Part shown: piece after piece, positions 8,125 to 14,062 of the stretch | How positions within the stretch are numbered: position 1 is the stretch's first letter | Layout of the letters: each line of letters begins with the position of its first letter | Origin: Chitinophagaceae bacterium | Lineage (GTDB): Bacteria > Bacteroidota > Bacteroidia > Chitinophagales > Chitinophagaceae | Length of the DNA stretch: 14,242 nt | Direction of reading: 5' to 3' | Assembly: GCA_003455235.1 (NCBI GenBank) | Contig: DMRT01000336.1 | Location: 1 to 14,242 of the forward strand | Program-made: the position numbers and the translations under genes | Notes under the pieces: generated by a model | Told to the model about the DNA's origin: nothing | The model's database searches: none | The model's input: only the letters and a program-made list of their open reading frames with translations

Positions 8125-8355
8125 ATGACAAAAATCACCAAAACTACTATGCAGCTTATGCTGGCTGCTGTATTGTTCGCTTCGTTTATGGTTGCAGGTT
8201 GCAACAACAGCAGCGAAGAAAAAAAGGCCGAGCCGGCCAAAGATTCCATCAGCACACCTAAGTCAATGGAAGCAGAACCAGCCCCGGTTCCTGCACCCGA
8301 TTCAACGCAAAAAAGAGATACCGCAAAAACACGGCCTACTCCAGGCGGTGCATAA
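8125..8355 (+). CDS. Small lipoprotein, charged and proline-rich
   Basis: A 76-residue protein with a typical lipoprotein signal: MTKITKTTMQ, a hydrophobic stretch, and the lipobox VAGC with Cys26 as the expected lipidated residue. The mature part is about 50 residues of low complexity (K, E, P, S, T, D), with no globular domain visible, so it is probably a flexible lipid-anchored tether. The residues after the cysteine are NNSSEEKK. An acidic pair so close to the cysteine is reminiscent of the lipoprotein export signals described in Bacteroidota, so surface exposure is possible but only inferred. An upstream in-frame ATG at 8104 would add seven residues; I prefer 8125 because it gives a normal lysine-containing n-region. 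It follows the M14 gene by 80 bases and ends at a strong terminator. Confidence 0.75.
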   Translation: MTKITKTTMQLMLAAVLFASFMVAGCNNSSEEKKAEPAKDSISTPKSMEAEPAPVPAPDSTQKRDTAKTRPTPGGA

Positions 8356-8367
8356 CAAAGAAACCAG

Positions 8368-8392
8368 GCCCTTCTACACAGAAGGGCTTTTT
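8368..8392 (+). terminator. Intrinsic terminator after the small lipoprotein gene
   Basis: GCCCTTCT (8368-8375), loop ACAC, AGAAGGGC (8380-8387), then TTTTT (8388-8392). The stem is eight perfect pairs, with the T-run on the plus strand only. It begins 12 bases after the lipoprotein stop codon and overlaps the last codons and stop of the convergent TPR gene. Confidence 0.9.
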
Positions 8393-9765
8393 ACTTTCAT
8401 TTTAAATTTCTTCATGCGGATTGATCCATCGCGGTGGATCAGTTTTGTGATGAGCCATTGTTCCACCCGGTGATGGGCGGGGATAAGTACGGCCGCAATG
8501 GAAACGAAGATGAACATTTCGTAAACAGGCGTATGATTGGTGAGTGCCGCCACCGTTGGATGAAGCAGCAGGGTAAGGTATTCGAAGAAGATAAGCAGCG
8601 ACAGGATGCCCAGCAGTTTGATGATGCGTGCATGAATGCGAATCCGGCTCAGTAACAACGTGAGCAGGAAAAAACCAGGGATGAAGATGCCGATGAACAG
8701 CAACTGCAGCTGTTGCTTGCGTTCCTTTTTGGCGATCTTTTTATTTTCCTCGATTTCCAGCTGCCTGAAACTTTCGTTGGAAGACAGTATCTGCAGCTGC
8801 CGGATCTTTTCCCGGCTGTTGATGGAATCATTCAGCTGCTGCACTTTGCTGAGGTAGTGATAGGCGCTGTCGGTATTGCCGGAATTCTTATAAAAGTCAG
8901 TAAGAACATTAGCCGCCTCCAGTTGTTTGGGCATGATGTAGGCCCTTTCAGCAATCTGCAGGGCCTGCTGGGCGTAGAAAGCCGCCGAATCATTCTTGTG
9001 CAGCTGCTGCTGGTACAAACGGGCCAGTCCCAGCATGGCTTCGCAAAGCACGTCATCATTTCCCGATTTTTGTAAATAGGTGATGGCTGTTTGATAATAC
9101 AGCAGCGAGAAAGGCGCATTGCCCTGTTTGAAATAGGTATGCCCGAGTCCCGTCATCGAATTCCCGATATAATCATCGTTCTTTAAACTGTTGGAGAGGA
9201 TGAGCGATTTATTGAAATAACTGAATGCCGAATCGGTATTGTGCAGGCGGTCGTATACGTCGCCCAGGTTCATGTATACATAGTATTTGACTTCTTCAAT
9301 ATTGTGTTGGCGGATCACCGAATCGGCCCGGTAATAATATTTCAGCGCTTCGTTGTATTCTTCCTGGTAGCGGTACACAATGCCGATATTGAGCAGCGAC
9401 ATGGCGAGGTTACGGGGGTTTTTGCCGCTTTCTTCAAGTTTAAGCCTGCGCAGGTTCAGTTCAAGTGATTTGGGATAGTTGCCCATGATGTTGAAAGTGT
9501 AGGCCATGGTGCCCAATGCCATCGACTGGCCTTCGGTGTATTTAAGCCGGGTGGCCAGGAACAGTGCTTCCTGCGATAAGGCCAGGGCCCTTTCGGGGTC
9601 ACTTACGTTGATGCTGCCAGCCAGCTTCCACATGAGCTTTACCCGCCCGGTATCCGTTTTCTCCCGGTTGAGTTCGTTTTGCAGGCTGTCGGCTCTTTGA
9701 TTCTGCGCCACCAGGAAAACGGGGAGGAGCAGGTATATGATGAAAAGGGAGATCTTGCTGGTCAT
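8374..9765 (-). CDS. TPR repeat protein with C-terminal membrane segments
   Basis: A 463-residue protein. Residues 1-20 are a signal peptide (MTSKISLFIIYLLLPVFLVA). Residues about 40-310 are tetratricopeptide-type helical repeats, for example ALKYYYRADSV at 140-150, YMNLGDVYDRLHNTDSAFSYF at 164-184 and MTGLGHTYFKQGNAPFSLLYY at 204-224. A charged coiled-coil-like stretch (315-353, rich in K/E/Q) leads to three hydrophobic segments at 355-373, 382-402 and 413-430, then a basic tail ending KSPSV. This is the layout of the sensor half of Bacteroidota TPR-containing histidine kinases or LytTR/GerE regulators, but no kinase or DNA-binding domain follows. It may be a stand-alone sensor or scaffold. 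The repeats should lie in the periplasm. The start at 9765 is supported by the signal peptide. The final codons overlap the opposite-strand terminator. Confidence 0.88.
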   Translation of the reverse strand: MTSKISLFIIYLLLPVFLVAQNQRADSLQNELNREKTDTGRVKLMWKLAGSINVSDPERALALSQEALFLATRLKYTEGQSMALGTMAYTFNIMGNYPKSLELNLRRLKLEESGKNPRNLAMSLLNIGIVYRYQEEYNEALKYYYRADSVIRQHNIEEVKYYVYMNLGDVYDRLHNTDSAFSYFNKSLILSNSLKNDDYIGNSMTGLGHTYFKQGNAPFSLLYYQTAITYLQKSGNDDVLCEAMLGLARLYQQQLHKNDSAAFYAQQALQIAERAYIMPKQLEAANVLTDFYKNSGNTDSAYHYLSKVQQLNDSINSREKIRQLQILSSNESFRQLEIEENKKIAKKERKQQLQLLFIGIFIPGFFLLTLLLSRIRIHARIIKLLGILSLLIFFEYLTLLLHPTVAALTNHTPVYEMFIFVSIAAVLIPAHHRVEQWLITKLIHRDGSIRMKKFKMKVKSPSV

Positions 9766-9901
9766 AGCTAATAAGCGGCAAAGGGGTTTTGGCTGGTTAA
9801 GGTAGCGAAAAATACCAAGGCTTTCTCATTTTAATCACCTGCCGGTGGAAAACTATGATAAAATAATCTACCGGGTATTGCGTTCTATCAGAGGCGCTGT
9901 G

Positions 9902-9920
9902 AAAACGGTTCTCCCGTTTT
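9902..9920 (+). promoter_or_regulatory. Terminator-like hairpin in the leader of the gene at 9953
   Basis: AAAACGG (9902-9908), loop TTCTC, CCGTTTT (9914-9920), followed by a T-rich tract to 9934. The gene upstream is on the opposite strand, so no plus-strand gene ends here that would need a terminator. It could be a leader attenuator for the gene at 9953, or a chance hairpin if transcription starts downstream of it. It also argues against a GTG start at 9845. Confidence 0.4.
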
Positions 9921-9952
9921 TCTTCTTATTTTACATGCAAAACCAAATGTAC

Positions 9953-10858
9953 ATGACCCGGCGATTATTTGCTGCATTCAGCTTTGTTTGTTTGTTCGCT
10001 TCCGTATCCTTTTCGCAGAACAACGGCGTGTTGCCTCTTACCGGGCTTCGCTTTTTCAATGAAGGGATTTCGGCCAAATCAATTGAAGTAAGAATCGATG
10101 GCGCCCAGTTGATCAATAACCGCATCCCGCTGAATAAAGACATTGAGATACTGCTTACCCGCCCGGCGGGTTTTGCTGAATCCAATAAGATCCTGTATGC
10201 CGGTGCGGAGTTTGCATTGGTTTCGCCCAGGGGCGAACTGCTTTCGCAGATACCCAACCTGCTGGCTGCAAACCAGTCAACCGGGTTTATTGGAGGAAAC
10301 CTGTCGGCATTAAGCATTAAGTTCGGCATCACATCCGAAATGATCCGGGCCAATATGAATGGCACGGTGAAAATAAGATTGTACGACCTGAAAGGAAAGA
10401 GCCAGATGCGGCTGGAGATACCGATTACCCTTGCCAGGAAAGATGAACCCCTTCAGGTGTCGAAAGCCACCCGGTCGATCCCCGCTAAAAACGGAGCTGT
10501 GGGAGTAGTGAATGGATTAAAAGCTAAAAACGTACTGGTATCGTTGGATACCAGCATTACGGTTGCACCAAAGATGGCTTATACCAGCCTCGATATTTCG
10601 GCCATTGAGGGATCCAGTATCTCCGGAATCTTCCAGGGAAAGGAAAGTTTTTGGGTATACGATGATAACCTGAACGAAGTAAAGATCACCGACATCCTAT
10701 TGAAACAGGTGAAGGGTGCTATGGAAAATAATAACGTAGACTACACACTGAAGATACCTTACCGGCCAAAGAATACTACGGCCAAGACATACACCGTGCG
10801 TTTCCGCTGGGAAAGCCCCGACCGGAAGCAGTTGATTGATGTGGTGGTGAAGATTTAG
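9953..10858 (+). CDS. Secreted protein of unknown function
   Basis: A 301-residue protein from the ATG at 9953, with a clear signal peptide (MTRRLFAAFSFVCLFASVSFSQ, residues 1-22). The rest is hydrophilic and looks beta-rich, with alternating hydrophobic residues such as TVKIRLYDLKG and TYTVRFRWESPD, and few cysteines. I do not recognise a family. The pattern suggests two or three immunoglobulin-like or jelly-roll sandwich domains. The frame stays open upstream to a GTG at 9845, and ATGs at 9935 and 9947 are also in frame. I choose 9953 because it places a compact signal peptide at the N-terminus; 9947 would add only MY. It is divergent from the TPR gene and ends eight bases from the stop of the convergent small lipoprotein, with no terminator between them. 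Confidence 0.75.
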   Translation: MTRRLFAAFSFVCLFASVSFSQNNGVLPLTGLRFFNEGISAKSIEVRIDGAQLINNRIPLNKDIEILLTRPAGFAESNKILYAGAEFALVSPRGELLSQIPNLLAANQSTGFIGGNLSALSIKFGITSEMIRANMNGTVKIRLYDLKGKSQMRLEIPITLARKDEPLQVSKATRSIPAKNGAVGVVNGLKAKNVLVSLDTSITVAPKMAYTSLDISAIEGSSISGIFQGKESFWVYDDNLNEVKITDILLKQVKGAMENNNVDYTLKIPYRPKNTTAKTYTVRFRWESPDRKQLIDVVVKI

Positions 10859-10866
10859 TGCTGCTG

Positions 10867-11154
10867 TTATTTGCAGCGGTTCACAAAGTCGAGCAGTTCA
10901 ACCAGCGACATTTTTTTTGCGTCCTGGTAATTGTGGTATTGCTCGGCCACCGCATCCACGGCACAGTCGCAATACTTATGTGCATTGTCCTTGCCTACCA
11001 CCAGGCGGGCTTTGTCTTCACAGCCGGAAACAAATTCCTTGATTTCCCTGTTGAGCCAGTATTTGGCGGCAATGCGCCCCACGGTTTTGCAGGAAATTAC
11101 AATAAGCAGGATGCTGAGTACCGAAGCAGTGAGCAGGAAAGGCAGTCGTTTCAT
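10867..11154 (-). CDS. Small cysteine-rich lipoprotein
   Basis: A 95-residue protein. The N-terminus MKRLPFLLTASVLSILLIVISC has a hydrophobic core and a lipobox-like VISC, giving Cys22 as the likely lipidation site. The mature part of about 74 residues has four further cysteines: Cys45, Cys62 and Cys64 in YCDC, and Cys94 next to the C-terminus. These could make two disulfide bonds holding a small helical domain together. I do not recognise the family. The gene is convergent with the secreted protein ending at 10858 and divergent from the 29-codon ORF at 11322. No clean TAnnTTTG is present upstream; TATGTTTA on the minus strand is one mismatch away. Confidence 0.75.
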   Translation of the reverse strand: MKRLPFLLTASVLSILLIVISCKTVGRIAAKYWLNREIKEFVSGCEDKARLVVGKDNAHKYCDCAVDAVAEQYHNYQDAKKMSLVELLDFVNRCK

Positions 11155-11321
11155 AACAGTAATTTGATGCGTAGAATGCAGGTATTGATTGTAAACATAC
11201 TTTAAGTTTCTGAGATCATACGTAAATCTACCTGGTAAAAGATCTGTGTATATTTTTCAGGCCTTTTTGAAGGGTGGTTGGTTCGGTTTTTGTTCATTAA
11301 ATACACTAAAAATCCAATTGT

Positions 11322-11411
11322 ATGAGAACCATTGCTTACCTGGCTGTCAGTTGCCTCACGCTTTTATTCATTGCCCTGGTATTGCTTATTGTGCTTTTCA
11401 TTAAGCAATAA
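11322..11411 (+). CDS. 29-residue single-pass membrane peptide
   Basis: A short ORF starting ATGAGAACC and ending AAGCAATAA encodes 29 residues: MRTIAYLAVS, then a hydrophobic stretch (LTLLFIALVLLIVLFI), then KQ. This is one transmembrane helix with a positively charged end on each side and almost nothing else. It is preceded by an A/T-rich leader (ACTAAAAATCCAATTGT) typical of starts in this window. A strong intrinsic terminator begins 47 bases after its stop, so it would form a compact transcript of its own between two unrelated genes. Its function is unknown. Peptides like this include small membrane-protein regulators and type I toxins; nothing here decides between them. It could still be chance, but the composition and private terminator support a real gene. 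Confidence 0.6.
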   Translation: MRTIAYLAVSCLTLLFIALVLLIVLFIKQ

Positions 11412-11458
11412 ACGAAATTATATGCCGGGATGTACGAACCGGTATACCCATGGAAAGT

Positions 11459-11489
11459 GGCCGGTACTTCAAAAAAGTACCGGTCTTTT
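11459..11489 (+). terminator. Intrinsic terminator after the 29-codon ORF
   Basis: GGCCGGTACTT (11459-11469) pairs with AAGTACCGGTC (11475-11485) over 11 bases, including one G-T pair, with a CAAAA loop. TTTT and then AATTT follow. The only plus-strand gene close upstream is the ORF ending at 11411. Confidence 0.85.
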
Positions 11490-11606
11490 AATTTAAAAAA
11501 TACCCTGCAACTGGCTTATACTGGCAGTTTTGCACAAAATGGTCACATCTTTTGATTTCCGTTGCCGCAGCAGCCGGAAAACCCCGGAACCGAGGGCTTA
11601 CTGCCC

Positions 11607-11614
11607 TACATTTG
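11607..11614 (+). promoter_or_regulatory. -7 promoter element for the TPR-Ppx/GppA-like gene
   Basis: TACATTTG is an exact match to the Bacteroidota -7 consensus TAnnTTTG. It lies 44 bases before the ATG at 11659, giving a leader of roughly 35-40 bases. No TTTG is evident about 20 bases upstream, so the -33 half is weak. Confidence 0.5.
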
Positions 11615-11658
11615 CGGAATAAACAACGCCATTGTTTTAACCGCTAAATTTTATTGTG

Positions 11659-13059
11659 ATGTTGAGAAAAACCATCCTGATCGTCTCCCTCTTTTTTGTG
11701 TATACGGCCGGAACCGGGCAAACCATAAAAAGCCAGGCCACCTTCCGCATGCTGAAAACTGCCACCAGTTTAATGGAGGCCCAGCAGTTTGACGCAGCCG
11801 AAGAATTTTTTAAAAAGGGATTGGAGAAATCAAAGGCCAATTACGACACCTATTGCCAGGCATTTGCCCATGAAGGGCTGGGTAACCTGTACAGTAAAAC
11901 AGAACGTACCGAACTGGCCATTACCAATTATAAATCAGCGGTGCGTATTTACCGCACCCTGGGCCTTACAGTAATTGCCGATGTGGTGGAAAGCCTGCTT
12001 AAAAGTGCCCAGGGTATCGGCGATATGTATGCCGGCATCGAAATAGGGGCCAAGGGGATTAAGCTGAGTGTGATTGAAGTGAAGTTGAGTAAGGACCGGG
12101 AATACGATTACACCCTCATCAGCGATACAAGCATCAATACCGATGCCGCCGCCCTGTCTTATCAAAGTGAAAAAGAATCCCAGGATGCCATCACCGTTCT
12201 CTGGAACATCCTCAGCAGCCGGTACAAGATCCCCAACAACAAAGTACATATTGTGATCAGCAGCGGATTAAAGCAGGAACTGGATAAGTACAACAAAGTG
12301 GATTATTTTGCCCACATCATCCGCCCCGCCAACCTGGATCCCGCCATTAAAATAACCTACATCACCCCCGAACAGGAATCGCAACTGAGCCTGCTGGGCA
12401 TTGTACCCCAGAAACGGCGCTTTACCGCCACCCAGCTTGACGTGGGAAGCGGCAATACCAAGGGAGGATATTACAACGAGAACAAGACCTTCATACCGGT
12501 AACCTTTCCGCTTGGGACCAAGTCGTTTCAGCGGCTGATAGAATCGAAGACGGAAGGAGGCCTGGATAACTACGTTAAAACAGCTGAAGACATCTGGCGT
12601 GACAGCCTGAAGCGCATCGTGATGAATGAATTTTTCATTAAACGGGATGTACGTAACCGGGATATCATGTACATTTCCGGGGGGGTGGTTTGGGCAATCG
12701 TGTCGCTGATGCATCCCGAAAGTGCCAACTACAATTATACGGAGATCACCAGTGCCGATATATCCGAATTCCGCAAGCTCCTGTATACCGATTATGAAAA
12801 CCTGCTGAAGCCAGATCTTTCCTTTATGGCCGACCCGGCACAGGTAAAAGTATCGCAGAAAAATATTGTACGGGTATTGAATACCTACGACAAAAAAGCC
12901 CTGCTGGCTGGTACCATCTGGCTGGATGAGCTGATAAAGGAGGTAAATACTGCCAACCCGTCTAAAAAATTCATTTATGCCAAATATGCCTATGTGGGAT
13001 GGATCAGCGGGTATATTATTAAAAAGGTAACGCAGCAATATACCGGCCTGGTTAATTAA
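11659..13059 (+). CDS. Predicted exported TPR-like / Ppx-GppA-type ASKHA protein
   Basis: The protein has 466 residues. Residues 1-21 form a Sec signal peptide (LRKTILIVSLFFVYTAGTGQ). Residues 30-115 are TPR-like helical pairs (FDAAEEFFKKGLEKSKANYDT; AFAHEGLGNLYSKTERTELA). From 123 onward it resembles the Ppx/GppA phosphatase domain of the actin/hsp70 fold. YAGIEIGAKGIKLSVIEV at 124-141 is the first phosphate loop. ITPEQESQLSLLGI at 235-248 corresponds to the family's SGxEEAxLxxLGV, with Glu240 as the probable catalytic residue. DVGSGNTKGG at 261-270 is the second phosphate loop, FPLGTKSF at 283-290 the following strand, and ISGGVVWAI at 339-347 the adenosine-type motif. Known relatives act on polyphosphate or pppGpp in the cytoplasm, so an exported version is unexpected. 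The first-loop Asp is Glu128 here. ATG 11659 is preferred to the overlapping GTG at 11656. Confidence 0.85.
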   Translation: MLRKTILIVSLFFVYTAGTGQTIKSQATFRMLKTATSLMEAQQFDAAEEFFKKGLEKSKANYDTYCQAFAHEGLGNLYSKTERTELAITNYKSAVRIYRTLGLTVIADVVESLLKSAQGIGDMYAGIEIGAKGIKLSVIEVKLSKDREYDYTLISDTSINTDAAALSYQSEKESQDAITVLWNILSSRYKIPNNKVHIVISSGLKQELDKYNKVDYFAHIIRPANLDPAIKITYITPEQESQLSLLGIVPQKRRFTATQLDVGSGNTKGGYYNENKTFIPVTFPLGTKSFQRLIESKTEGGLDNYVKTAEDIWRDSLKRIVMNEFFIKRDVRNRDIMYISGGVVWAIVSLMHPESANYNYTEITSADISEFRKLLYTDYENLLKPDLSFMADPAQVKVSQKNIVRVLNTYDKKALLAGTIWLDELIKEVNTANPSKKFIYAKYAYVGWISGYIIKKVTQQYTGLVN

Positions 13060-13066
13060 GCCGACT

Positions 13067-13199
13067 CGATAAAATTCTACGGGAAATCGGTTTGGCCGTC
13101 GATGGGTAAGGATATGGTACCACCTTAGTTTTGTGGCTTCAATATCCTCACCTCTGAAACCAGCCAATACCTGTAAAAAAAATTTCCCGATAAAATTCT
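13067..13199 (+). repeat. 12-base direct repeat CGATAAAATTCT in the intergenic region
   Basis: CGATAAAATTCT occurs at 13067-13078 and again at 13188-13199. Just inside the pair, GGGAAAT (13081-13087) and ATTTCCC (13182-13188) are an inverted repeat. The pairing could close a large RNA loop in the 3' untranslated region of the preceding gene, or reflect a local duplication. No coding ORF of useful size lies between the copies. Confidence 0.45.
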
Positions 13200-13234
13200 T
13201 TCTCAGTAAAAAGCCTTCATTTTGAAGGCTTTTT
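13126..13234 (+). ncRNA. Candidate small RNA between a TAGTTTTG element and a terminator
   Basis: TAGTTTTG (13126-13133) matches the -7 consensus TAnnTTTG exactly. A strong terminator ends at 13234, so a transcript of roughly 95 bases starting near 13140 is possible. No ORF fits in it. There is no clear -33 TTTG about 20 bases upstream, and the same terminator could simply end the gene at 13059. I recognise no known RNA family here. Confidence 0.3.
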
Positions 13235-13238
13235 GTTT
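13208..13238 (+). terminator. Strong intrinsic terminator
   Basis: AAAAAGCCTTC (13208-13218), loop ATTTT, GAAGGCTTTTT (13224-13234): 11 perfect pairs whose right arm ends in a T-run, then GTTTT. It is nearly symmetric and could work on both strands. It lies 148 bases after the stop of the gene ending at 13059 and separates it from the lipoprotein gene at 13350. The rest of this 290-base gap holds the direct repeat and promoter-like element noted separately. Confidence 0.88.
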
Positions 13239-13349
13239 TTTATTTTCAATAATTATTAAGGTTTAAAAAGACTGAATCCTGTTAAAAATCATCTCCGGTA
13301 CAGCAATATTTTTTTTCACAATCCGTTTATTAGCCAAACCCTGATAACT

Positions 13350-13964
13350 ATGAAGAAATCTATACCCGCACTTGCACTCCTGTGCATTACTTCCCTCGTA
13401 TTTAACGCTTGTTCCGTTAGCCAGAATGCTGTTGCCAATGCCCCTGAGCCTGAGAAGGCCAACCCGGCGGCTGCTTCCTGCTACGTGGTAAAAACAGACG
13501 GATCCACCCAGCAGTATTCCACGCTGAAACTGGTGACCGGGGTTCTGGTTACGCCACACCTGCTGGCCGACGGCAAAACAGTAATTGAATCCAAGGATGT
13601 AATGGCATACCAGGACGGACGCCGTTTTGCGGTGTCCCAGAAATTATTAAAAACAAGTAAAACCAGTTATGTGGCGGTGGAAACCTTGCCCGGTTTTGCT
13701 GTACGCATTGCCCGCGGCAAGCTGAACATCTACAGCCGTAAGTATTACAATGGCAATACAGCCGTAACAGAATACTTCCTGCAATCAGGCGACGAAGGCG
13801 AGATCGTATCGTATTCGCCGGCAGCCATGAAAGAACTGATCAAAGACAATACCGCTGCGGTAGATTATTACAACAGCAAGGTGAAGGTATCGCCCAAGTC
13901 AAAGAAACTGCTGGTAACCGCTGATATGTACAACAACCCGGGCCAGTACATTTCGAAGAATTAA
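13350..13964 (+). CDS. Probable lipoprotein of unknown function
   Basis: A 204-residue protein with an N-terminal signal (MKKSIPALALLCITSLVFNA) followed by Cys21. The residues before the cysteine, FNA, fit the lipobox only loosely because Phe at -3 is uncommon, so ordinary signal-peptidase-I processing is the alternative. After a short alanine/proline-rich linker (27-42), the domain at 43-204 has alternating hydrophobic and charged residues. It looks like a small beta-rich fold (CYVVKTDGSTQQYSTLKL, DVMAYQDGRRFAV, FAVRIARGKLNIYSRKYY), with a helical C-terminal part (AAMKELIKDNTAAVDYYNSK). I do not recognise the family; many Bacteroidota genomes carry unnamed proteins of this style. It is monocistronic between two terminators. 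TATTTTTT at 13307-13314 is one mismatch from the -7 consensus and could drive it. Confidence 0.8.
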   Translation: MKKSIPALALLCITSLVFNACSVSQNAVANAPEPEKANPAAASCYVVKTDGSTQQYSTLKLVTGVLVTPHLLADGKTVIESKDVMAYQDGRRFAVSQKLLKTSKTSYVAVETLPGFAVRIARGKLNIYSRKYYNGNTAVTEYFLQSGDEGEIVSYSPAAMKELIKDNTAAVDYYNSKVKVSPKSKKLLVTADMYNNPGQYISKN

Positions 13965-13988
13965 TACCGCATCTCTCTTATCAGTATA

Positions 13989-13996
13989 TAGTTTTG
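13989..13996 (+). promoter_or_regulatory. Isolated TAGTTTTG element just before a terminator
   Basis: This is an exact TAnnTTTG match and the same octamer as at 13126. It lies eight bases before the long terminator hairpin and has no gene downstream on this strand within the window. It is probably chance, or at most the source of a very short hairpin RNA. Confidence 0.2.
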
Positions 13997-14003
13997 GATT
14001 AAT

Positions 14004-14057
14004 ACCGGCAAGCTCACCATGGCTGAAATATCGCCAGGCTGGGCTTGCCGGTTTTTT
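14004..14057 (+). terminator. Long terminator hairpin after the lipoprotein gene
   Basis: ACCGGCAAGCTCA (14004-14016) pairs with TGGGCTTGCCGGT (14040-14052) over 13 bases, with one T-G pair. A small inner stem TGGC/GCCA (14020-14023 with 14033-14036) sits in the loop, and T-run 14052-14057 follows. It ends the plus-strand gene whose stop is at 13964. The minus-strand gene stops at 14063, but the hairpin has no T-run in that direction. Confidence 0.88.
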
Positions 14058-14062
14058 ATGCA

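Noticed and set aside
9845..9952. GTG start at 9845 that would lengthen the secreted protein by 36 residues
   Set aside because: It would place a terminator-like hairpin inside the coding region and put a second hydrophobic stretch ahead of a good signal peptide; ATGs at 9935, 9947 and 9953 fit better.
11539..11622. A 27-codon ORF (MVTSFDFRCRSS...) before the TPR-Ppx gene
   Set aside because: It overlaps the TACATTTG promoter element, has an Arg/Pro/Ser-rich composition unlike its neighbours, and shows no supporting signal.
12268..13167. A 299-codon minus-strand open frame opposite the TPR-Ppx/GppA-like gene
   Set aside because: The plus strand carries clear motifs here, while the antisense translation shows no recognisable protein pattern.
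14004..14057. Bidirectional termination for the minus-strand gene ending at 14063
   Set aside because: On the minus strand the hairpin is followed by ATTAATCC, not a T-run, so only plus-strand termination is supported.
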